From positions 27,152,605-27,216,604 of the forward strand of contig NC_045130.1 of NCBI RefSeq assembly GCF_007655135.1: DNA of 64,000 nucleotides, in the 5' to 3' direction. This document shows, one piece after another, positions 11,356 to 23,793 of this stretch. The notes under the pieces were generated by a model. That model had not been told where the DNA came from. It ran no database searches and was given only the letters and a program-made list of their open reading frames with translations. Within the stretch, counting starts at the first letter, position 1. Every line of letters begins with the position of its first letter. Source of the DNA: Punica granatum (Eukaryota > Streptophyta > Magnoliopsida > Myrtales > Lythraceae). The translations under genes and the position numbers were made by a program.

Positions 11356-14112
11356 ATGGGGGGAATGAGAAAGAATGAGGGCAATGATTCAGGGTCGGAA
11401 CTCGACGACGGTAAGCAGAAGAACAAGAAGATGGTTAAGAAAGAGAAGGGGCAGCTGCTTCCCTCGATGATGAAGAACAAGGAGAAGAGGTCAGCCGTGC
11501 ACGCCGAGCTCAAGCACCAGAAGAAGCTCGAGAAGCGCAAGAAGATTAAGGCCCGTGACGCTGCCGAGAAGCGAGCCCTCGAGCTTGGCGAGGAGGTCCG
11601 GCCCTCCACCCTTCTTTCCCCCTCTCTTTCTCCATGATGAATGATGACGATGGTTTCCGTAATCTTTGCGTCCCATCGAATAGCTGATTTTATATCTGCT
11701 TCTGCATTATATCTGAGCAGCCTCCACCGAGGGCGATTCCTCGCACGATTGAAAACACAAGGGAATTTGACGAGACGGTCTGCAAGCCCGACGATGAAGA
11801 GGTCTCTATATTTTTTCTTCTGATTTTGCCATTTCGCTGGAATTCTAATTCTTCTTTTGGTTTGTTCTAGTTATATGAACTTCTGATGATTGCAGCTATT
11901 TGCTCGGAATGATGCCGACGAGCTTAGCTCCATTTTGAAGCGGGAGCGAACTCCGACGATACTGATCACCACCTCCAGGTTCAATTCAACTGTACGTCGT
12001 CCCCGTTCCAACTGGCTCCTTTGTATTTGCTCGCACTTGACAGAAATACGTTGTTAGATGTTTTAATTGTTCGGCGTTGTTGATATGTATTTGCTTGGTT
12101 TTGCAGCTAGGGCCTGCTTTCATCTCAGAGCTTCTTGATGTAATACCGAATTCTGAGTATTTTAAACGGGGAACTTATGACCTAAAAAAGGTACTTCATT
12201 TTTCTTAGTTTGTGCTCTGAGTTCTAAGACGGACTTAATATCAGCTTATAGTTATTTTGGTTTGAAATAGCATATTTAAGAATAGCTCTTGGAAGATGGG
12301 ATATTGTTCTTTCTTATAAATTTATCTTCATTTGGGTAATGGAACTTCTTCAATACATTAGGTTGGATTGGCAGTTATAATTATTATATATTGTATAGAA
12401 ATTATGTTTTGTTTGTTTTGTTCTCCTCAAATCTATTGAAGAATGGTTCTTCTCCGCGCCGATAGATATTTCATGTGTTAACCTTTTGCAATTCCTGTGA
12501 CCGACTCATTCCACCAACAGATCGTGGAATATGCCAAAACCAAGGACTTCACGTCTCTCATTGTAGTTCACACCAACCGAAGGAAACCAGGTTGGTGGTC
12601 CCTCTTATGCACTGTTGAATATTTTGTTTGTTGCTTGATCCGATTTTTGTCCTAACCCTTATGTCGCACGTATGTTAAGTTCCTTGTATTTTGGCTTGTA
12701 GATGCTCTTCTAATTATCGGTTTGCCGGATGGACCAACTGCTCATTTTAAACTATCAAAGCTTGTTTTAAGGAAAGATATCAAGGTTTGTCTCCAATTTT
12801 CTTGGTTAAACTCTATCAAGGAATGATTTCAAGGTCAGCAATGCTCATACTAATATCTGCTTCCTTATTATACCGCCTGCAGAATCATGGAAATCCAACA
12901 AGTCATGAGCCTGAGCTTGTGTTGAACAACTTTACTACGCGTTTGGGTCATCGTATTGGAAGGTGGCAGTCGTCAAACTTTCTATATTTTGTTGAAATTG
13001 GTTTAGATTGTATATATCTTTGTTACATCTTAAGCAAAAAGTATAAGGTGTGCACTACCATTAGTAGTGAATTTGATCAATGGCACTTTATGATCCTTAC
13101 ATATATGTTCATCATACCTCGTTAGGAATTGTAATGCCCTTCGTATACTTTATATCATCGTATCTTGACCCTGTATTTCTTCGTTCATCTGTTTCAGAAT
13201 TATCCAGTCACTCTTTCCACAAGATCCAAATTTCCGCGGCCGTCGAGTTGTTACTTTCCATAATCAGCGGGACTTTATTTTCTTCAGACATCATCGGTGA
13301 GAACAGAGTAGCATTGTGGGATACTTTCTTGCAAGTTCACTTAAAAAGACTAGGTTGTTTTTGGTATTAGAGTTGAGTTGAGGTTTGGTTTTAATTGGTT
13401 TGTAATAATTGTGTTGTTGAATTATGAGAAAAAGTGTAAAAAAGTAATGAATAGTTGTGAGAAAGTAATGATTAAGTAATGAATTGTGAAAAAAGTAATG
13501 AATAGTTGAGAGAATTTAGTATTAGAAATTGAATTGAATGGTTAAAAAAATTGAAGAAAAAGGAAAATGTAATAAGTGGAAATAAGTGGAGCTGAGTTGA
13601 TTTAAAAAAATTTCTAAAGCCAAATAGGCCTTAAAGCTTGTTCAGCTGGACTCAGTCGGTTTCGGTTCATGATGTCCAGGTACATTTTTGAAACAAAAGA
13701 AACCAATAAGGCAACTTGCTCCAAAACCAAGGGGACGAAAAGTTCCAAGGGTGAGAACGTCACTCAGGAGAAAGTGATTGCACGTCTTCAGGTTTGCCCA
13801 TTCTTCCCCCATAATCTTTACATATATATTTGAAAACATATATATGTGTCAAAAATCTTACTGGGCACCCACTATCCTATATGGTGTTGATAATATGCAG
13901 GAATGTGGCCCTCGTTTCACGTTGAAATTGATCAGTCTGCAGCATGGAACTTTTGATACCAAAAGCGGGGAATATGAATGGGTTCACAAGGTATATATAA
14001 ATCTTCACAAAGACATTTTCCTTGTGTTATGAAACAATCTACTCACTGAGTTCACTTTTTTTTCACTTTTTAGCCTGAGATGGACACAAGCAGAAGAAGA
14101 TTCTTCCTTTGA
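11356..14112 (+). CDS. RPF1: Ribosome production factor 1, Brix-domain protein (11 coding exons)
   Basis: A nucleolar factor for 60S subunit assembly and 27S pre-rRNA processing. Exons: 11356-11595, 11721-11801, 11896-11991, 12107-12190, 12521-12590, 12702-12784, 12883-12962, 13198-13296, 13680-13791, 13901-13990, 14074-14112. All introns are GT..AG and the total is 1074 nt (357 aa plus stop), a normal family length. The N-terminus (about residues 1-80) is Lys/Glu-rich, with [20 protein letters not shown]. The Brix domain starts near residue 127 with [13 protein letters not shown] and continues through NEXT family landmarks: [33 protein letters not shown] and [19 protein letters not shown]. 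It closes with [19 protein letters not shown] at about 318-336. The start is the first ATG (context GCCATGGGG) giving the family N-terminus. It looks intact, and intron 8 carries a small repeat insertion. Confidence 0.95.
13347..13640. mobile_element. Probable MITE inside RPF1 intron 8
   Basis: This AT-rich insert starts near GGTTGTTTTTGGTATTAGAG and ends near TTTCTAAAGCCAAATAGGCC; the ends are roughly inverted. It holds repeated AGTAATGAAT(A)GTTG motifs. It looks like the many plant hAT/Mutator MITEs that open with a TTTGG..TTAGAGTTGAG stretch. The exact target duplication is unclear. Confidence 0.45.
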
Positions 14113-16080
14113 TCTTACTGGAAATGAGTTTGGTGCTTCTTGTCGTACACAGTGGAGGCGTTTTCTGGTTAAGGAAAGTTCTGTTCCTCTGGCTGGGTAC
14201 CGTTAACCTTTTGTCGTATTTAGTATATGTTGGATGTAAATTTATCGCAGGCTAACCTGCGGAGAATTCTTTTTTGAGGAGTTACCCGAACATTTTGCTT
14301 AACTATATTGTAGATGAGTTTGAAAAATTAAAAGCTCGATTAGTCCCTTCAAGTTATATTCCAATGTTGCCCATCCTTAGTGCTCTTATTGCCACTTCCC
14401 ATTGGCATGTTGTGAATAAGATAAAGTTTGCCTTCCTTTTAACCGGGGGACTTGCTCTATCTTTAACTGCTAATCACAGTTTTGAGAGTAATGATGGCAT
14501 GCAAGGAAATGAATAATAATTGGGCACGAAGAGCTCCGTTGATGAGAATTAAACTCGAAATCAAAATCTCGTGCAGCATGTTTTGGTTAGCGAGGACTAA
14601 AATTGTCAGAAAATTAGCTAAGTTTTGGCTTGACAAACCTATAGAATTATTATGTAATTGGTTCTTTTTGACACCCAGTTCTGGACTCTTTTTTCATAAG
14701 GAGGTACGACCGATGCTGTGGTTTAGGGATGATATAAATATAAGAATTGGGTTTTTATTTTGAGCATTCTTTGAGAATGTTTTAATAAAATTAATTTTCT
14801 CAAGATCGAGTAATGGCTAACGGAATGCCGAATTCCCCTTGGCCTGCAGGCCGAATCTGAAGAGGAAGTTAGTTTTGGAGTCTCTCTAAGGTTTGACCAA
14901 AGAAGAGGGGATTGATGATCGGGTGGAGACTAGTTCCAATCGGTGCTCGTTAAACTCTAGTCGGCTCTCAATGAGAGCTGCTGTTTGGCTTTAGGCTGCT
15001 ACACGGGCCACCCCCTTTCATGGGCCGGGATAAATTACGGATCGATTTGTGCAGTTCGATAAATTTAGGAATTTCCTTTAAGGGTGGAATTCAGCGGCCA
15101 ATATTTTTCTAAAGGGGAGAAGAGAGAAACCGATAGCCAGAGGGGAGAGGAGCCCAATTCTAAGGCAATTTCCTGCCACGGCAAGAGAAACTAGGTTCAA
15201 AATGCCGTTCAGTAGAGACGGTCAAACCAACTGAACTGTTCAGCTAAGCAGTGTTCTCAATTTCAAAGCTCGTTTTCATGAACATCTTTTTAAATTATTA
15301 CTTCGTCACATGAGATTAAACATCGCATATACGGAAAATGTGTAGTGCCTTGGCCGTCTTCGTTTTGATTTATTTATGTTTAATGCACCATTAATTGATA
15401 GATCTGGAATCAATTGGAACGTACCGCTACAGTAGGTTTCGAGTAGTTATCATATCAAAAATTGGATAGATCTAGGTTAGGGACGACGGGATTTTGTAAA
15501 TGGGTATTCCCTTGTCCCATATCCTGATAGATGATTAACGAAATTTACTCTTTGATCATAGGAAGGGTTTGAAATTTGATGTCAAAACCCTGTAAGGTTT
15601 AGGGTGGATTTAACATTTTATCTTGAAGCCCCCAAACCTGCTAAATGTGAAGTTAGTAGATTACGCTTCATATTACCCACAATTACAAAATAAGCTTCTT
15701 TAACGTTACGCACTTCGAAGTGTTATGGTCTAGTTTTCTCGAACATGTCATGAATTTTAAGTATTGCAAATTTTCTTGAACATATTATTAACTTATGTAA
15801 GTGTTGTTTATTTTTCTAAAACAGTTACTCGCATGGCATTTATATCTTAATATTGAATATTTTTGTTATCTTAGATTATTTATTGTATTCAGATAAAATG
15901 ATAAGTTTATAGTGACTTTATTTTGTCAAACATATTAACAAGCGAAAAACAGTTTTCAGTGGGCACTCATTAAATTAGTTTGACGGGTTTGAGAATTTTT
16001 CTTTAAAAACAGAATGGGTTTGGGAAAATTTTGAGATTAACTTTAATTAACGGAAATGGATATATGAATATTGAGGTAAC
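14113..16080. other. RPF1 3' flank and intergenic DNA
   Basis: The first 150-200 bp are probably the RPF1 3' untranslated region. The rest is AT-rich with a short GC-richer patch at 14820-15240. I see no gene or repeat family. Confidence 0.5.
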
Positions 16081-16099
16081 AGACTCCCGCGTGTCATCC

Positions 16100-16403
16100 C
16101 TAATCCGGGTAGGAAATTGATGAATCGCTTTCATTTGGTTCAGATCCGGTCCGGATTCCGGTTCGGATTTAACCGTACGGGGATACGAAGATCGGAATTG
16201 GAACCGGTTCAACTCTTCCTCCCCTCCACCCGACTCTTTGCCTGTCATCTCTCACCTCTCGCCGTCGTCACTCTCTGGCCAGCCCTTCCTTCACCGGCGC
16301 GACGTGCTGCTCCTTCCGGCGCCACCGCGACCAGCTTCTGCTCCAAGCCCAACGCGACCGGCTGCTGTTCTAACCTCCTGCTCCACCGTTGAGAGACAAG
16401 GCA
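16100..16403 (+). promoter_or_regulatory. Probable promoter/5' leader of the OSCP gene
   Basis: The GC-rich stretch just before the start codon has repeated CCGGTTCGG/ATCCGGTCCGG motifs, then a CT-rich tract (CTCTTCCTCCCCTCC) typical of plant leaders. No clear TATA box is seen. Open frames here are a by-product of GC content. Confidence 0.4.
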
Positions 16404-18623
16404 ATGGCAGGGCGCATCAGATCGAGACTTCCCCTCCTCAAACGGTTTATTGCCACAGCCGATCCTCTGTCCGCTCAAAGGTCCACAATAGTCCAGCAGT
16501 CGCTGCTCTGCCCCGCCTTCTCCGCATCTGAGGTAACTACTGCACTGGTGCCATGATCATAAGATTGACTCTTAATTGGTTTCATTTCTCAATTCTCAGA
16601 GCTTGACTTCTGATGCAATGGGGCATTGCAAAGGGTTTAGAACTAGATACAATTGATGAGCTTATTCGACGAGCTTAATCAAAAGTTTGCACCTTTATGC
16701 CGAAATACTTATCGTGTAGCCATGTGATTTTTCCGCCTTTCTTGGTAAGCTGACATGCTATCTTGTTGTTTGAATTTTGCAGTGTTCAAGAAATTATGCT
16801 ACTTCATCATCAACCTCAAAGGCTGAAAATGTAAAGGTAACATGATTCGGCATCCTCCAAATTGTCAAAGCTGAAATTGAGTGTCTCGATTTGTATCTGC
16901 TAGCAAAATTATGCATTTGGTCTCCTAAGGATCTATCCTGAAGAAGGGTATCGAACTTATTATGTCGGAATGGTTAAGTGAGAACATAATGGAAAAGAAA
17001 GGGGCGTCTTCGATGTTCAAGATAAAGGCCATACTTGATTGAACAATGGCTGACTCAGTTGAAACTTTCATGGAGTGAGGAAGTGTACGTTGTTTAGGTG
17101 CTAATGCAACTACATTGTCGCACTTAGTTTTCTGATGAAACAATGTTGTAATGTGCTCTGTGCTACTAGACACACTCTCTATCCTGAAAACCATCAAATG
17201 GTAATCTTCTTGTGTGAAGGATAGAAATAAGTGATTGAAAATGTGAGAAATTCTCCATGTTTGTAATCTGTTGAGTATTACATTTACAGGTACCTCTAGC
17301 TCTATTTGGTGGCACTGGAAATTATGCTTCTGCATTGTACCTTTCAGCAGTCAAAGCCAATGCCTTGGACAAGGTTGAGTCAGAGCTTCTTGACCTTGTC
17401 GAGGCTTCCAAAAGAAGTACTACCTTTAGACAGTTTACGAAAGACTTGTCGGTGCCCAAAGAAGTCAGATTGAAGGGCATCAATGCCATTTGTGATGAAG
17501 CTAAACTTTCAGACATCACTAGGAATTTCTTGGGTATGATATGCTGCTTCTCTTTTGATGTCTTTTTTGGCTTGTCTATCACTATTGTCCAGATGTTACA
17601 TGTTGCATCTCTGATTCTATAGTCTGTTAGTTATCAGGCTGACTATTTCAACTCCGATGATTTATTTTTCAGCTTAAATCAAGTACTGTTTGTGCTTAGT
17701 CTCTGATCTTTGTTCATTTTTCCAGTTGTATTGGCTGAGAATGGGAGGCTCAGAAACATAGAGAGCATCACAAAGAGGTTCATCGAGTTGACCATGGCAC
17801 ATAAAGGAGAAGCCAATGTCACTGTGACTAGTGTCATTGTGAGTTTTTCCTCCTTGCTTGGGATGCTCCTAATTTCAGATTAGAACAGGACGTTTAATAT
17901 TTATGTTTGATTCAAATGTTTCTAATGAAAAATGACAAATAGATCATGATATGATGCATCTGCGTAAGACGTTTGCAGATTATGAATTGACCTTCATTAT
18001 TATTGTATAGCATTTTTTGGGGCCAGTCAAGTATTGATTTCTTAGTTCTCTTTTACCTTTTTAATAATACATAAGAGAGTTTCATTGATATGGCGCCACA
18101 AAATGTACAGAAACAGTTTCAGGAGCATGACATGTCTACAAATGCAATTAAGTTCCACCTCTACTTATTAATACATCTTTCTATTTGTGGCCACAGAAAC
18201 AAATTCATCTTTCTGTAAAATTAGCATCTTTGAGGTGATCCTCAGTGCAGAAAGCCTTTGAATGAAGCCTTTCTTATGTTCTTTTCTTGATTGTTCGTCT
18301 CTTTATAGCACCTGCCACCTGAAGAGGAGAAAGAGCTGAGGGAGACACTCCAAGATATAATTGGGAAAGGGAAGAAAGTAAAGATCCAGCAGAAGGTATG
18401 CTGCCTGGCACTCGCTTTGTATCAGTTTCAATGTCACAAGATTCAGTTTCCGCTCCTTGTGAATGCTGGTGAATCTAAGAGTCCCTCTCTCTGACAGATT
18501 GATCCCAGCATCCTTGGTGGGCTTGTGGTGGAATTCTCACAGAAGGTTTTCGACATGTCCATCAAGACTAGGGCTAAGCAAATGGAGAGGTTCTTGCGAG
18601 AGCCCATCACTGACATCTTTTAA
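16404..18623 (+). CDS. ATP5: Mitochondrial ATP synthase subunit O (OSCP; 'delta' subunit family), 6 exons
   Basis: The stator subunit that links the F1 head to the peripheral stalk of mitochondrial ATP synthase. Exons: 16404-16532, 16783-16836, 17290-17533, 17726-17838, 18309-18395, 18498-18623. Total 753 nt, 250 aa, all GT..AG junctions. The N-terminus MAGRIRSRLPLLKRF is an Arg-rich mitochondrial presequence, with likely cleavage near SRNYATSSS (about residues 45-53). The mature part opens with VPLALFGGTGNYASALYLSA. The family signature near residues 205-222 reads KIDPSILGGLVVEFSQK, and the C-terminus is REPITDIF. Length and motifs are those of plant OSCP. The start is the first ATG that yields the presequence. 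No defect is visible. Confidence 0.95.
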
Positions 18624-18861
18624 ACTCGGTTTTGTCGTTGAATGAATCGGCATAAACCTATCCAACGTTAAGAGGAAGGCAAGCCTTGATACTCCCTCCT
18701 TTTGGTTTCGGTTGCTCGAGCCCACACCTGTACCGGGTGTAATTTGTTCAATAAGAGAGCTGCTTTCCATTTACATCTGTCTCGAAAATAGAACTCTACT
18801 GTAACGTGAGGCCGCACCAAATGAATTCTACTCTAGGTGTACATGAATCAGGATATGATAG

Positions 18862-19800
18862 CATTATTGATCGGGATGGGATTGGATGGGATGCAATGTC
18901 TAATGAATTTGACTATTTTAAATTCCTAATCGGCTGTTTGGTGCATGTTAAGGATTGAGATTGGAATATGAAATTAAAATAACCATGGTATCCTTAAACA
19001 TATAAATTGGCATTTTTTTTGAAAAATAAAAATAAAATAAATTTCAAAAATAAAATAAACAACTAAAAAGAAAAAGGAAACATGAAGCAGAATCGGAGAA
19101 GGCATAGGGGGCCCAACGATGGCAACCATCGACCTTGGAAGGTAGCTGCGTTGCTTAGGGGTTACGGGCAACCTTGCCCAGGGCAGTGGTGGTCAACATC
19201 CGGCCCTCACTATCCCACAATTGTTCCGATTTGAAGAGAGAGATAGAGTGAGATGGGGATTGGGGGAACCTAATGCCGGCCACCATGGCCCTAGAGGTCC
19301 TTGGTGCTTTCCCTGACCATTGCCGGGCCCCAATTGGGGCTATGGTGGCCGGCATTGGGCCACCACAGTCCCCATCTCACTTACTCCCTCTTAGATAAGG
19401 ACTATTGTGAGGCCGTGGGTGCCTGACGTTGACCAGTAAAGCCCCAGGTGACCTTGGGGCATTGGTCGCCGACGACCCTTGGTTACATCGGCAACCTTGC
19501 CGGGGGCAGTAGTGTTCCTCATCGAGCTCCCATTTCCTCTTTGCCTCCTTCTATTCCTTCGATGCCTCACAGAGGACAAAAAAGAATCCTCTTATGGCAA
19601 CTTTTGTAAATCTAAAATAACATGGGCATTTCTAACTTTTCATATAAAATTTTATTCTAATTATCTACTTTTAACTCACTCCTCAGCTTGAATTAGCTCC
19701 TTGATAAATCATATTCCGGCAAAACTCTAATCTAATTTTTATCCTGTAATCACCAAACGTGGATTTAGGATTACTGAAATCCTATCCCGCTCTTTATCCG
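18862..19800. mobile_element. Possible non-autonomous DNA element with long imperfect inverted ends
   Basis: The left end (TTCCTAATCGGCTGTTTGGTG near 18925) is approximately the reverse complement of the right end (CACCAAACGTGGATTTAGGAT near 19752). Similar pairing extends on both sides (GGGATGGGATT / AATCCTATCCC). The centre (19090-19520) is unusually GC-rich and has its own inverted pair, GCCGGCCACCATGGCCC near 19275 and GCTATGGTGGCCGGC near 19338. No target duplication was pinned down and there is no coding domain. Confidence 0.4.
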
Positions 19801-20364
19801 GCCTACCATAGCGGGGGCTGTGAAATCTCCAAGATTTCTGGGCTTAATGGAGCACTTTAATCGAGGGAAAGAGTTCATATAGAGTATAATCATTTGCAAA
19901 TTACTTAAATCTCTTGGACTCAATGAACCATCCTTAATTTTATCAAAATAGTACAAATTCCACAAACAGAAACATAACCACATAAAAGAATTTCAACCCT
20001 CACCATGTCCTTTATCCTTCAATGCATTGGATGATACACAATCAAGTATGGAGGATACCACAACTAATAAAATAAAGAGAGCAAAGTCTAATCTCATTAC
20101 TTTATAGTTGTTCAAAAATCCACTGTCGACACATCCTTTTTTTTTTTCATACCAATGGTTTGGTCTTGCTATAATGAAGATGAACACAATCAGGAAAATG
20201 AAGAGATGGCCCCGCCTCCTTTTTTGCTAATGTATGTACATAGATGTTTCGAGAAGCAAGTGTTCCAGCGTTGCATTGATCAGCCCATGGCACTTCCATT
20301 GTATATATCTTAGCATTATGTCTTGCCCAGTAAGCTTGTCCCTTGGGCTTTGGCTATTTTCTAT
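19801..20364. other. Intergenic stretch, no gene seen
   Basis: AT-rich, with a T10 homopolymer near 20140. Short open frames on both strands show no family resemblance. Confidence 0.45.
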
Positions 20365-20540
20365 GAGATCTGATGTGGAGAAAAAGTTCGAGGCGGAACC
20401 ATCCTCCCACCAAGAAGAATCTTCCATCGATATGGGGCCTGTCGACATAGTCTTCAAGTCCTTGCATGCCGTCTTCAGATTCTTGGACCAGAGAACATGG
20501 GTCAGTAGGGGGCTCGGGAGTTGCTCCCGAGGAACTGTTA
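20365..20540 (+). repeat. Fragment of the LTR found at 33685-33860
   Basis: TGATGTGGAGAAAAAGTTCG...GGGGCTCGGGAGTTGCTCCCGAGGAAC matches the stretch starting TGATGTGGAGAAAAAATTCG at 33685 almost throughout. So a solo piece, or the edge of another copy, of that LTR family is present here. It ends abruptly after GAGGAACTG. Confidence 0.7.
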
Positions 20541-20774
20541 GTGATATAGTCTAGAGACTGATTTATGTATTTGAATAATTCATCTTATGATAATAAAGTT
20601 TATTCTATTATTTGTATATTGTCTATGTTTGTTTGAATAAAGTCTTTAAGATGTTTTGAATGTTTCATTCTTAAAGAGTTAAGACTATGAGTGACGGAGT
20701 AATTCGGTAAGAATATCTTTAAACTGTTCACGATCATAGGAGACTTAACTAGATATTATTTTTCCGGATAGATC

Positions 20775-20782
20775 GTCACGTC
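20775..20782. repeat. Left 8-bp target-site duplication of the hAT element
   Basis: GTCACGTC lies immediately before the element end CAGGGGCG. The partner is GTCACCTC at 27664-27671, 7 of 8 identical. An 8-bp duplication is the hAT length. Confidence 0.75.
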
Positions 20783-20912
20783 CAGGGGCGAAGCCAGGAA
20801 ATTATCTCGGGGGGGCAAAATATAAAACAAAAATAGACGTATATATGAAACTATATCAAATGTATATTAATGATGGAGATATATGAAGTTCATTGAATTA
20901 AAAACTAAATAA

Positions 20913-23115
20913 TTACAAATGTCCCTTTCGAGGTCTTATAACCTGAAAGCTATTCAAGATTCTTTCATTGTCAATATTACAAAAAATATATTTCTCAATA
21001 TAAGTAACCAAATAATCGTTCATCCAAGAGTCTCCCATCTTATTAAGGAGATGGTTCTTCACAATTTTCATCGCTAAAAAAATTCTTTCCACTGATGCAG
21101 TAGCAACTAGTAATATCAACGCCAACTTCATAAATAAGTAAACCAGTGGATAGACAATATGTCTTCTTGTGACAACCAACTTTTGAGAAAGATCTCCAAT
21201 ACTTTCTAGGTTTAAGAACTCTTCATGAGATCTCATATCAAGAATGTAAGTCTCAAGTTGATTATCAGGTAATAGAATATCAACCTCAGAGAACTCCGAA
21301 GGATAAAAGCGAGCAAGTTGAATCAATTTTGACTTATCAAAAGAGGCAAAAAAATCATATGGGCTTAAGCAAGCCACACAAAGAAACAAATTTGTGTTCA
21401 CCTCATTGAAGCGACTGTTGAGTTCTTGAAGTTGCCAATCGATCACACCGTTAAAAAGCTCAAACCGGAAATAACTCAAGTTTGTCAAGGCTTCACCTTT
21501 TCCCTACGATCGTCCTCGAGCCACATACATTTCATTCATATTTATGATATCAATGTCATTTCTGTCAGAAAATATAGATACCTCACTCATCAAAGAGTCT
21601 CATCCTTCATCTCGCATATCTTGCAAACGTTGCTTTGCCACTTCAATCAAAACCATAACATTCACGATATCTTGATCTTTCCTTTGCAATGCTAGAGACA
21701 ACTCATTCGTGATTCCCAAAATAGTTTTCATCATTTATAAGATGAACACAAATTCAAAAGTTGGCATAACACTCAATAAGGAACATGCTACACCTCTTTG
21801 ATCTGCAGTTGAGCCATCCTTCTCAATGATTTGGAGAACTTCCATAACCAATGAGAACATGATAGTCAAACTTATCAATGACCTATAATGAGATCCCCAA
21901 CGTTTATCACCTCCTCTTTGAAGACTTATCTCTTGATTTGAAACCTTACCCATTGAGAATTCACCAATTTCAAATGCTTCCAAGACTCTGTTTTGTTGCT
22001 TATCTCGAAGAAGATCTCTATGCTTGCATGAAACTCCAACAAGAGTAGTTATACTAGCCGCTGAGTTGAAAAATGCAGCAACTTGCGGTTTTTTTTTACC
22101 ACGACAACAAGAGCTAGTTGAAGTTGATGAGCAAAACAATGAATATAATAAGTAGAAGAATTCTCTTGCATGATCAAAGTTTTGAGTCCATTAAATTCCC
22201 TTCGCATGTTACTTGCCCCATCATAGCCTTGCCCTCGCACTTTAGACAAGCTCAAATTATGCTTCAAAAAAAGAACCTGAATAGTCGCTTTTAGTGAGGA
22301 AGCTATGGTATCACTAACATGAACAATGCCAAGAAAACGCTCAACAACACACCCTTTCGATTGACAAATCTTAGAGCAGCCGCCATTTGTTCGTTGACCT
22401 AGCTCATGGACAATAGTATTAGTGGTCTCCATAGCGCAAGCACGGATAAGATCCATTTAAATATCAGGGGGATATCATTTTCATATTTCTTGGAGTATTA
22501 TTCAAGACAACATTTTTTATAGCATCATTGTGACTAGTAAGAAAATAGAGGAAACTGATAATCTTTACGTGCTTGTTTTAATTGTTTCTAAAAAGCAAAT
22601 TGGATATGTTGTTGTTGATTCATCAAATCTTCGCATCTTCTCCAAGCTTTGTTATGGGCACTATCAAGACCTCCAACATGCTCATTGAATTTTTATTTTT
22701 CCTTCCAATTTGTATATCCTTCCGACACAAATACTTCACCACTTGCTTGCGCTCCGATGTTCGGCCTATAAAGATAGCAACACAAATAAAAGGCGGCATC
22801 TTTTGCAATACTATATTCTAGCCAATTTTTATGCTCCTCAAACCATTTTAGAATAAAGCGTTGGAATATATTTTCGAATTTCTTCTGAGGAAAATTGTGT
22901 CCTTTCGGTTGACATGATCCTTGTTGCAAATAATGCCTTCTAATTCTATCACGATCATTAGGATGATAATCGGAAATTTTCTTCCCTAGCCCGGGATCCG
23001 AAGGGAGATCTTTCAAATTGATTTTTACATGTCTTCTTTTTGAGCAATCATTATTCGCTCTGGTCGTTAATGTTTCTTTTATGGTTGATTTCTTCTTTAT
23101 GAGATACTTATCCAT
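20913..23115 (-). pseudogene. Broken hAT transposase (TTF-type zinc finger, hAT dimerisation domain)
   Basis: Read right to left: the N-terminus starts near 23115 with MDKYLIKKKSTIKETL, followed by a TTF-type zinc-finger region to about 22700 (FILKWFEEHKNWLEYSIAKDAAFYLCCYLY). A decayed part with an apparent internal deletion covers 22640-22460. The catalytic core is at about 22456-21735 (KVRGQGYDGASNM, STYYIHCFAHQLQLALV, GDKRWGSHYRSL). The C-terminal hAT dimerisation domain is at 21488-20913 (LLVATASVERIFLAMKIVKN). The frame shifts near 22100, and stops lie in the 21490-21735 link, one where the family usually has Trp (DEGW). NCBI-style names for relatives are 'zinc finger MYM-type protein 1-like'. 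It cannot encode a full transposase. Confidence 0.88.
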
Positions 23116-23788
23116 ATCTACGCAAGAAAAAAAATTCAATCTAAATAGAGCACTCAAAAAAATTCAATCTTTACTCTTATACCCTCTAGATATTTACAAG
23201 AACAAAACAAGTTGTCCAATTTCAAGCACCGGTAGCTCAAGGAATTTTTGATGAATTAGACAGGAACGCAAACGAAGGAGAGGACACGAAGAAGATTATA
23301 GTATACTGTTCCGCTCGCAATCCGATCTTTCCCTCATTCCCTCCTCTGTAGCACCGTTCTTTATCTGTATTTCTCTGTCGTCATTCCAAGCTTCCAATTC
23401 CAACCTTCCAAGTTTGGTTCTGTCACCGAATTTTTGTGGCTGTGGCACTTTTACTTTAGCCTCTTGTCTTATCTCTTCATCTTCCCTTCTCGCTCAAGCA
23501 AAGGGAATAGTCACTTAAAATTGATTTTTTTAATAAGGGGAATCTTTTAATATGTGGTGGGCTTATATAAGGGCTTGGAATCCGTATGGCAATAAGTCTA
23601 TTCATTTTGTTTTTACGAAACTGCATGTAAGAGGGGGCAAATACTTTGACAAAGGCATATTTTATAATATTTTGAGGGGAAATTTATATTAATTATGGAA
23701 TATAAATCCATTTTTATAGTCATAATATATAACATTATTGGGATTTGGGAGAATATTAGGGGGGCAATTGCCCCCCTGTCAACACATT
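23116..23788. other. hAT subterminal, non-coding region
   Basis: Lies between the transposase start and the 3' inverted repeat. It presumably includes the transposase promoter. It ends in the C-rich subterminal tract. No other gene is seen. Confidence 0.5.
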
Positions 23789-23793
23789 GGCTA
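23789..23793. repeat. Target-site duplication of the solo LTR (left copy)
   Basis: GGCTA precedes the LTR start TGTCAGC. GGCTC follows the LTR end at 27651-27655. Four of five bases match, and the duplicated bases are part of the hAT inverted repeat. Confidence 0.65.

Noticed and set aside
20913..23115. Domesticated hAT gene
   Set aside because: Frameshifts, in-frame stops and an internal deletion, with element ends and target duplication still present.
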